Source of the DNA: an uncultured Mediterraneibacter sp.
GTDB lineage: Bacteria > Bacillota > Clostridia > Lachnospirales > Lachnospiraceae
Assembly: GCA_934309345.1 (NCBI GenBank)
Contig: CAKRDD010000019.1
Coordinates: 1 to 64,000, forward strand
Length of the DNA stretch: 64,000 nt
Direction of reading: 5' to 3'
Shown: in pieces, positions 57,994-64,000 of the stretch
How positions within the stretch are numbered: the stretch's first letter is position 1
Layout: every line of letters begins with the position of its first letter
Notes under the pieces: generated by a model
The model's input: only the letters and a program-made list of their open reading frames with translations
What the model was told of the DNA's origin: nothing
Databases searched by the model: none
Made by a program: the position numbers and the translations under genes

Positions 57994-60858
57994 ATGTTTA
58001 AAAGTAGAAAAAAATCAGCTGTACTATGTGCAGTTCTATTGATGGTTTTAGGAATGTGGATGATATTGTCAGTACATTGTTGGGCTGCTGAAACGAATCA
58101 GGATGGAACGCAGACAAAGGAACAGAAGATCATCCGCATCGGTTCATTTGAGGATACCTTTAATTATGTCGATCAAAACGGTGTCAGGCGAGGATATGGC
58201 TACGAACTCATGCAGGCTCTTGCAGGCTATACCGGATGGAAATTTGAATATGTGAAATGTGACTGGTCTAACTGTTTTGAGATGCTTGAAAACGGTGAGA
58301 TTGATGTCATGGGTGATATTTCTTATACCGCTGAACGTGCAGAAAAGATGCTTTTTTCGGATGAACCGATGGGAGAGGAAAAATACATCCTTTATGCTGA
58401 TTTATCGAACACAGATATTGGGACGTCTGATTTCAAGTCTCTGGACGGGAAACGCGTAGGTGTGCTCATGGGTACAGAACCTGAAATCATGCTGACAGAA
58501 TGGGAAAATAAGAATGGCATACAGACAGAACATGTAAATGTGAGTAATAATGATGATGTCGAAAAGAAATTAGCGAATCATGAAATAGATGGTTTTGTAT
58601 CTCTGGAGGAATCCATCTGGTCTGAACAGGGAATATCATCCGTTACCACTGTTGGTAAATCTGGCATCTATTTTGCAATAAATAAAGAGCGTAGTGATAT
58701 TAAGTCGGAGTTGGATTTTGCTATGCGTCAGCTGGAACAAGACAGTCCTTTTTTTAAGGCAGACTTGTATAAGAAGTATTTTACGCTTGATTATAATCAA
58801 AGTCTTACAGGTGAAGAAAAGTCATGGCTGGAAGAACATGGTAGCATTCAGATCGGATTTTTGGACAATGACCCGTCGATATTTTCCATGGATGAAGAGA
58901 GTGGAAAACTTGCCGGTACGTTGGCAGAATACATCTCTTACGCCAAAGACTGTCTGGGAAATCAGACACTGGAATTTAATATACATGCATATGATGATTA
59001 TGATGAAATGCTTCAGGATCTGCAGAATCGTGAAATTGACATGATTTTTTATGCCAGCAGAAATCCTGATTTTGCAGAAAAACAAGGATATGCACTTACA
59101 AATACAGCCTGGACATACAATCTGATGGCGGTAACTGATGAGAAATATTTTAATGAGAATGAGGCGTATACAGTAGCTGTTCCAAAGGGAAAAGAAGCTT
59201 TAAAACAACATATTGCATTCAGTTATCCACAATGGAAACTGGTAGATTACGATTCGCTTGCGGATGCGGCAGATATGATCGTGAATGAAAAAGCAGATTG
59301 TTTTCTCATGGGAACCAGTCAGGCATTGAAATATGATAACAATCGAGATTTCAAGAGTGTTTCACTTACAAAAACAATGGAGGCATGTTTTGCAGTAAGA
59401 AGCGGAGAGGACCCCCTTTTATCGATTCTGAATAAGACATTGAAGACCATGCCGTCTGATATGCTTACAAGTACAATTGCAATCTATGACAGTACAGCAG
59501 ATAAGGTGACATTTTATGATTTCGTAAAAGACAATATGCTTGCTTTTCTTGTCACTATAGGATTATTTGCACTCAGCATCATCGGTATTATCCTCGTACT
59601 TTTAAGGAAGGCAAGGAAAGCAGAAGCTGTTGCAAAGCTTGCAGCAAGTGATACACAAAAATTAAACGACAAGCTGGAAGTTGCTCTGAAAAAAGCAGAG
59701 GATGCAAGTCTTGCAAAGACCCGTTTTCTTAACAATATGTCACACGACATCCGAACTCCTATGAATGTAATTCTGGGCTATGCACAGCTTATGGAGGATG
59801 AACTAAATGGAAAAGGCATGCCTGAAACTTTGGAACATTTGGAAAAGCTGCAGCAGTCTGGAAATCTTCTTCTGTCAATCATAAATAATGTACTGGATAT
59901 GGCTCGGATTGAGAGCGGAAGGATGGAGCTTGATGAGAATTATGGCCGGATCGAAGATGTTCAGCAGTCATTGATTGAATTATTTGAGGATGAAGCAAAG
60001 AGAAAGAATATTACATATAATTTCAGGATGAATGTAGAACATGGGCACATTTTAACGGATATTACCAAGGTAAAAGAAATACTGGTCAATATCCTGAGTA
60101 ATGCCATAAAATACACTCCAGCCGGTGGTTCTGTTATGGTAAACATAGATGAATTACCATGCGATGAGCCTGGTTATATGATAGTGAGAACACGCGTAAG
60201 CGATACAGGAATCGGTATGAGTAAGGAGTATCTGACAAAGATCTTCGAAGCATTTACGCGTGAGCAGAACACTACAAAGAGCAAAATTGCAGGAACCGGA
60301 CTTGGAATGTCGATAGTCAAGAAATATGTTGATCTGCTGGGCGGAACAATAGATGTGGAGAGTGAGCTTGGAAAGGGCAGTACCTTTACAGTTACACTGA
60401 AACATAAGATAGCAGATGAAAGTTATTATGAAAAAAAATACGCTGAAAATCCTGTCACAGGCAGTGAAATCCTTGAAGGCAGGAAGATCCTTTTAGCAGA
60501 GGACAATGATTTGAATGCGGAGATCGCAGAGGCAATACTTGAGCGTGCCGGTCTTAACATAGAACGTGTGGAGGATGGCATTCAGTGTGTAAACAGGATA
60601 ACAGAAATGCCGGCGGGCACATATGATATGATCCTCATGGATATCCAGATGCCTAACATGAACGGCTATAAAGCAACACAGGCAATCAGACATTTGTCAG
60701 ATAAGGATAAGGCATGCATACCGATTATTGCAATGACAGCAAATGCATTTGAAGAAGATAAGCGAGATGCCATTGCAGCCGGGATGAATGGTCATATAGC
60801 AAAACCAATCCAGGTTGAGAAGCTGCTGTCGATATTAACGGAGATTGTAACGAAATAA
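57994..60858 (+). CDS. BvgS-like hybrid histidine kinase 4 with two solute-binding domains
   Basis: A 954-residue protein. After a signal-like N-terminal span come two family 3 solute-binding domains, about 45-262 (IIRIGSFEDTFNYVDQNG, EIDVMGDISYTAERAE) and about 278-500 (GSIQIGFLDNDPSIFSMDEE, EIDMIFYASRNPDFAE). A span (LAFLVTIGLFALSIIGIILVLL) follows, then a coiled coil, HisKA (NNMSHDIRTPMNVILGY), an ATPase domain (ILSNAIKYT, DTGIGMS, GTGLGMSIV) and a receiver with the Asp in ILMDIQMPNMNGYKA. This is the BvgS layout without the PAS and Hpt parts. AAAGGAAAAG precedes the ATG. A LacI-type gene follows 20 bases later. Confidence 0.92.
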   Translation: MFKSRKKSAVLCAVLLMVLGMWMILSVHCWAAETNQDGTQTKEQKIIRIGSFEDTFNYVDQNGVRRGYGYELMQALAGYTGWKFEYVKCDWSNCFEMLENGEIDVMGDISYTAERAEKMLFSDEPMGEEKYILYADLSNTDIGTSDFKSLDGKRVGVLMGTEPEIMLTEWENKNGIQTEHVNVSNNDDVEKKLANHEIDGFVSLEESIWSEQGISSVTTVGKSGIYFAINKERSDIKSELDFAMRQLEQDSPFFKADLYKKYFTLDYNQSLTGEEKSWLEEHGSIQIGFLDNDPSIFSMDEESGKLAGTLAEYISYAKDCLGNQTLEFNIHAYDDYDEMLQDLQNREIDMIFYASRNPDFAEKQGYALTNTAWTYNLMAVTDEKYFNENEAYTVAVPKGKEALKQHIAFSYPQWKLVDYDSLADAADMIVNEKADCFLMGTSQALKYDNNRDFKSVSLTKTMEACFAVRSGEDPLLSILNKTLKTMPSDMLTSTIAIYDSTADKVTFYDFVKDNMLAFLVTIGLFALSIIGIILVLLRKARKAEAVAKLAASDTQKLNDKLEVALKKAEDASLAKTRFLNNMSHDIRTPMNVILGYAQLMEDELNGKGMPETLEHLEKLQQSGNLLLSIINNVLDMARIESGRMELDENYGRIEDVQQSLIELFEDEAKRKNITYNFRMNVEHGHILTDITKVKEILVNILSNAIKYTPAGGSVMVNIDELPCDEPGYMIVRTRVSDTGIGMSKEYLTKIFEAFTREQNTTKSKIAGTGLGMSIVKKYVDLLGGTIDVESELGKGSTFTVTLKHKIADESYYEKKYAENPVTGSEILEGRKILLAEDNDLNAEIAEAILERAGLNIERVEDGIQCVNRITEMPAGTYDMILMDIQMPNMNGYKATQAIRHLSDKDKACIPIIAMTANAFEEDKRDAIAAGMNGHIAKPIQVEKLLSILTEIVTK

Positions 60859-60878
60859 GAACACAGGAGGAAGATTCC

Positions 60879-61886
60879 ATGATTCGGCTTCAGGATATTG
60901 CAGATATGGCAGGCGTCAGCCGCACCACGGTATCCAATGTTATAAATGGCAATACGAAAAGAGTTTCCCAGAAAACGATCGATAAAATCACGGCTATTCT
61001 TAAAGAACAGAACTATGTTCCGAATATGGGGTCCATGATGCTTTCCGGCCGTGGTTCCAGAATCATAGGTGTAGTACTCGGATTTTCTTACGCTCATGGT
61101 ATGCAGTCACTTCAGGACCCATTCGTGGGAGAACTGATCGGAACGATTCAGATGGAAATGGAAGAAAATGGATATTATGTTATGCTTATTGGCGGTGAAA
61201 GCATTCAGAATGTAGTGGATATTGCCTCAAAATGGAATGTAGAGGGATTGATTATCCTGGGATACAATGAAGAGCAGTATCATAACCTTTCACACAGATT
61301 AAACAAGAAAATGATTCTGATCGATGCCTATCCGAAGGGGGCTTATACCTTCCAGAATGTTGGTATAGATGATTATTCAGGAGGATATCAGATCGGAGAA
61401 TACCTGTATTCCTGTGGATATAAGAAAGCATTGTTTGTTGCGGAAACGGAGCAGGACAGCGATTACTATCGGTGGATGGGATTCAAACAGGCAATGGAAA
61501 AACAAGGGGGATTCTGCAGTCATTCCCGATATATAGTTATTCCGGGTAAAAAAAAGTCTCGTCTCAGGAAATACAGAGAACTTCTCCCACGCTTTCTCGA
61601 AGCAAAAGCACTGGCTTTTTCTTCAGATTACAATGCAATAGAAGCAATAAATTTCTTTTTTGACGAAGGAATCATGGTTCCGGATCAGATTTCTGTTACA
61701 GGATATGATGACAGTGTCTACGCGAGCCTGATCCGACCGAAACTGACAACAGTTCATCAGGATGTTCCACAAAAAGCACATGTGGCACTGGAACGTCTGA
61801 TGAAATTGATTCAGGGAGAGACGCTGAACGAATTAAATATAAAAAATCCAGTCTATCTGGTAAAGAGGGATTCTGTCAAAGAATGA
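60879..61886 (+). CDS. LacI family transcriptional regulator
   Basis: A 335-residue repressor. The helix-turn-helix and hinge helix are at 1-60 (MIRLQDIADMAGVSRTTVSN, then VPNMGSMMLSGRGS), and a periplasmic-binding-protein-like core runs to the end (GVVLGFSYAH, GLIILGYNE, VTGYDDSVYASLIRPKLTTV). It would bind a sugar or sugar phosphate. GGAGGAAG precedes the ATG, 20 bases after kinase 4, and a terminator overlaps its end. The two alpha-glucosidase genes downstream, with an operator-like site before their promoter, are the probable targets (inference). Confidence 0.93.
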   Translation: MIRLQDIADMAGVSRTTVSNVINGNTKRVSQKTIDKITAILKEQNYVPNMGSMMLSGRGSRIIGVVLGFSYAHGMQSLQDPFVGELIGTIQMEMEENGYYVMLIGGESIQNVVDIASKWNVEGLIILGYNEEQYHNLSHRLNKKMILIDAYPKGAYTFQNVGIDDYSGGYQIGEYLYSCGYKKALFVAETEQDSDYYRWMGFKQAMEKQGGFCSHSRYIVIPGKKKSRLRKYRELLPRFLEAKALAFSSDYNAIEAINFFFDEGIMVPDQISVTGYDDSVYASLIRPKLTTVHQDVPQKAHVALERLMKLIQGETLNELNIKNPVYLVKRDSVKE

Positions 61887-61902
61887 CAGGATCCTTTTTT
61901 TT
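61868..61902 (+). terminator. Terminator overlapping the lacI-type stop
   Basis: GGATTCTGTC pairs with GACAGGATCC (one G-T pair), followed by eight T residues. Confidence 0.85.
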
Positions 61903-61988
61903 GCATATACAGGCAAGCAGGTGCAATGGCTTGATTTTCTTTGTACAAACTGTATAAAAACAGGAAATAAACTTTGTTACCTTTTGTA

Positions 61989-62002
61989 GTTTCGCGAGAA
62001 AC
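61989..62002. promoter_or_regulatory. Probable LacI-type operator
   Basis: GTTTCGCGAGAAAC, an imperfect palindrome (six of seven pairs), ends three bases before the -35 hexamer of the glucosidase promoter. Confidence 0.6.
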
Positions 62003-62005
62003 CTC

Positions 62006-62035
62006 TTGATACTGCAAGGGCGTGGTGAGTATAAT
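62006..62035 (+). promoter_or_regulatory. Promoter of the alpha-glucosidase operon
   Basis: TTGATA, an 18-base spacer and TATAAT. Transcription would start near 62042, which rules out the upstream part of the long open frame and supports the start at 62098. Confidence 0.75.
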
Positions 62036-62097
62036 GAATGGTGTGGTTGCAGGAGCGATTAAATAATAATAAACAATTAGAAATGAGGAGACTTGGC

Positions 62098-63771
62098 ATG
62101 GAGAAAAAATGGTGGAAAGAAAGTGTAGTATATCAGATATATCCTAAGAGTTTTAAAGACAGTAACGGTGACGGAGTGGGAGATATCAGAGGAATCATAC
62201 AGAAACTCGATTACCTTAAAGAACTTGGGGTAAATGTGTTATGGATTTCTCCGATGCTGGAATCACCTCAGGACGATAATGGTTACGATATTTCTGATTA
62301 CCGCAGAATTTATGAAGAATATGGAACTATGGAGGATTACGAGGAATTGTTGTGTGAAGCACACAAAAGATCCATCAGGATTCTGATGGATCTCGTAGTC
62401 AACCATACATCGGATGAACATAACTGGTTTATTGAAAGCCGCAAATCAAAAGATAATCCATATCGTGATTATTATATCTGGAAAGACCCGGTAAACGGAA
62501 AAGAACCTAATAACTGGGGCGGAGTATTCGGCGGTTCTGCATGGGAATATGATCCGCAGACACAGATGTATTACCTGCATCTGTTTTCAAAAAAACAGCC
62601 GGATCTCAATTGGGAAAATGAAAAAGTACGCCAGGAAGTTTATGATATGATGAAATTCTGGTGTGAAAAAGGAATTGATGGTTTCCGTATGGATGTTATC
62701 AGTATGATTTCCAAAGATCAGAGATTTCCGGATGGAGAAATGAATAACGGACTTTATGGAGATTTTGGACCATATAGTGTACATGGTCCAAGAATCCATG
62801 AATTCCTTCAGGAAATGAATCATGAAGTCCTTTCAAAATATGATATCATGACAGTTGGTGAAACAGCTGGAGTTACAATTGAAGAAGCACAGAAATATGC
62901 GGGTGAAGACCGAAATGAGCTGAATATGGTATTCCAATTTGAGCACGTGGAGAGTGGATGCGGAGATTATGGAAAGTGGACAACTCAAAAATATGATTTT
63001 AAAGAGTTTAAAAACATCATGATCAAATGGCAGGAGAAACTTCAGGGTAAAGCATGGAACAGTTTATTTTTAGGCAATCATGATCAACCGAGAAGTGTCA
63101 GCCGTTTTGGAAATGACAATCCGGTATACAGAGAAACATCCGCAAAAATGCTGGCTACCTGTATTCACATGATGCAGGGAACGCCATATGTATATCAGGG
63201 TGAAGAGCTTGGCATGACAAATGCTTATTTTGACAAACTGGAAGATTACCGTGATATTGAAAGTATCAATTACTTTGAAGAGTTTACTGAATCAGGTCTT
63301 ATGACTCCGGAACACATGATGAAATGTCTGATGCTGAGAAGCCGTGACAATGCGAGAACTCCGATGCAGTGGGATGACAGCAAACAGGCCGGATTCACAG
63401 ATGGTGAGCCGTGGATCAAAGTAAACCAGAACTACAAAAAGATCAATGCAGCACAGCAGCTGGAAGATTCAGATTCTATTTTCCATTACTATCAGAAACT
63501 GATCAGCTTGCGCAAAGAGAAAGACATTATTGTTTATGGCGAATTTGAACCGCTTTATCGTGAAGATGAGCAGATTTTTGCTTACACAAGAAAACAGGAT
63601 CAGGAAAAACTTCTGACTGTCTGCAACTTCAGTGACAAGAATGCAGAAGTAGAAGTGCCGGAAGAATTCAAAGGCGCAGAGTGTCTGATCACAAACCTTG
63701 GAAGAAAAGAATTTGACGGAAAAATTATTCTGAACCCATATGAAGCATTTGTATTATATTATAAACATTAG
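62098..63771 (+). CDS. GH13 alpha-glucosidase (oligo-1,6-glucosidase type)
   Basis: A 557-residue cytosolic glycosidase, starting at the ATG at 62098 with AGGAG upstream. Family motifs are WWKESVVYQIYPKSF at the start, DLVVNHTSDEH, the nucleophile Asp in GIDGFRMDVISMISK, the acid/base Glu in TVGETAG, and FLGNHDQPRSVSRFG. The Val in MDLVVNHTS and the overall length fit GH13 subfamily 31 (isomaltase, oligo-1,6-glucosidase, some trehalose- or sucrose-active enzymes). It would cut small alpha-glucosides taken into the cell. Exact linkage cannot be told from the sequence. Confidence 0.92.
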   Translation: MEKKWWKESVVYQIYPKSFKDSNGDGVGDIRGIIQKLDYLKELGVNVLWISPMLESPQDDNGYDISDYRRIYEEYGTMEDYEELLCEAHKRSIRILMDLVVNHTSDEHNWFIESRKSKDNPYRDYYIWKDPVNGKEPNNWGGVFGGSAWEYDPQTQMYYLHLFSKKQPDLNWENEKVRQEVYDMMKFWCEKGIDGFRMDVISMISKDQRFPDGEMNNGLYGDFGPYSVHGPRIHEFLQEMNHEVLSKYDIMTVGETAGVTIEEAQKYAGEDRNELNMVFQFEHVESGCGDYGKWTTQKYDFKEFKNIMIKWQEKLQGKAWNSLFLGNHDQPRSVSRFGNDNPVYRETSAKMLATCIHMMQGTPYVYQGEELGMTNAYFDKLEDYRDIESINYFEEFTESGLMTPEHMMKCLMLRSRDNARTPMQWDDSKQAGFTDGEPWIKVNQNYKKINAAQQLEDSDSIFHYYQKLISLRKEKDIIVYGEFEPLYREDEQIFAYTRKQDQEKLLTVCNFSDKNAEVEVPEEFKGAECLITNLGRKEFDGKIILNPYEAFVLYYKH

Positions 63772-63782
63772 GTGACAGAGAG

Positions 63783-64000
63783 ATGATTAGAAAATATAGA
63801 TATGGAACTCCGTTTAATACGGAGGCACTGACTGAAAAAATTGAAACAACTGAGGGCGTTCTCCCATATGGAGAGGTCAGTCAGGAGGAAGGATTTGTTT
63901 TTACTTATATCATGGACGAAGATGATATTGTCTATGGTCTGGGTGAAGCCAATCGTGGAATCAACAAGAGAGGATATTGTTATATCAGTAATTGCACAGA
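63783..64000 (+). CDS. GH31 alpha-glucosidase, N-terminal part only
   Basis: The first 72 codons of a gene cut by the window end. The start MIRKYRYGTPFNTEALTEKI and the YGLGEANRGINKRGYCYI stretch are very close to the GH31 alpha-glucosidase characterised from Ruminococcus obeum, as I remember it. Those enzymes prefer alpha-1,6 links in isomalto-oligosaccharides. AGGTGACAGAG precedes the ATG, 11 bases after the GH13 stop, so the two enzymes are co-transcribed and functionally paired. Confidence 0.88.
   Translation, partial: MIRKYRYGTPFNTEALTEKIETTEGVLPYGEVSQEEGFVFTYIMDEDDIVYGLGEANRGINKRGYCYISNCT

Overview
The window is the replication-origin region of a low-GC Clostridia chromosome, almost certainly a gut Lachnospiraceae near Blautia, Dorea or Mediterraneibacter. 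Three things point there. The gene order around dnaA, dnaN, recF, gyrBA, rpmH, rnpA, yidC and jag is the Firmicutes origin order. Several conserved proteins typical of that family are present (DUF3881, DUF4446, DUF5702, DUF6382, a TIGR03905-type TSCPD protein). The last, cut-off gene has an N-terminus very like the GH31 alpha-glucosidases of Ruminococcus obeum. Gene orientation flips at dnaA (leftward genes on the left, rightward genes on the right), as expected for two replichores leaving oriC.

Layout. 1-7 kb: small envelope and housekeeping genes (membrane protein, TSCPD protein, DUF4367 anti-sigma-like protein, a MurG-type transferase, an ECF sigma factor, a HIT protein) and a soluble histidine kinase whose promoter carries Spo0A-box-like sites. 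7-15.7 kb: a complete leftward Tad (type IVb pilus) operon from one good promoter: tadZ-like, tadA, tadB, tadC, a 59-residue Flp pilin, DUF5702, two TadE-like proteins around a prepilin peptidase, and DUF6382. 15.7-25.2 kb: bofA, gyrA, gyrB, recF, an S4 RNA-binding protein, dnaN and dnaA. DnaA boxes fill both the dnaN-dnaA and dnaA-rpmH gaps. 25.9-33.3 kb: rpmH, rnpA, yidD, yidC, jag, mnmE, mnmG, rsmG. 33.3-39.4 kb: a DnaA-box-rich palindrome, an alpha/beta hydrolase, three perfect parS sites with a 142-bp MITE-like element inserted at one of them, parA, parB, DUF4446, serS, DUF3881. 39.7-44.3 kb: a large lipoprotein and a panD-panC-BASS transporter operon with an attenuator-like leader.

44.4-60.9 kb is the most unusual region: a signalling island with two lipoprotein solute-binding proteins (one fused to a 5'-nucleotidase C-terminal domain), four hybrid histidine kinases (two with Cache-like ectodomains, one cytosolic with GAF, one BvgS-like with two fused solute-binding domains), an HD-GYP response regulator and two decayed receiver fragments. 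No ABC permease and no DNA-binding response regulator lie with them. The only recognisable output is the HD-GYP phosphodiesterase, so the island looks like a ligand-to-phosphorelay-to-c-di-GMP network (inference). 60.9-64 kb: a LacI regulator probably co-transcribed with the BvgS-like kinase, then a GH13 alpha-glucosidase and the start of a GH31 alpha-glucosidase behind a promoter with a LacI-type operator.

I found no rRNA, tRNA, CRISPR array, prophage or intact transposase gene. The mobile DNA seen is short non-autonomous elements: two 142-bp copies and one roughly 81-bp relative, two of the three flanked by perfect 8-bp direct repeats.
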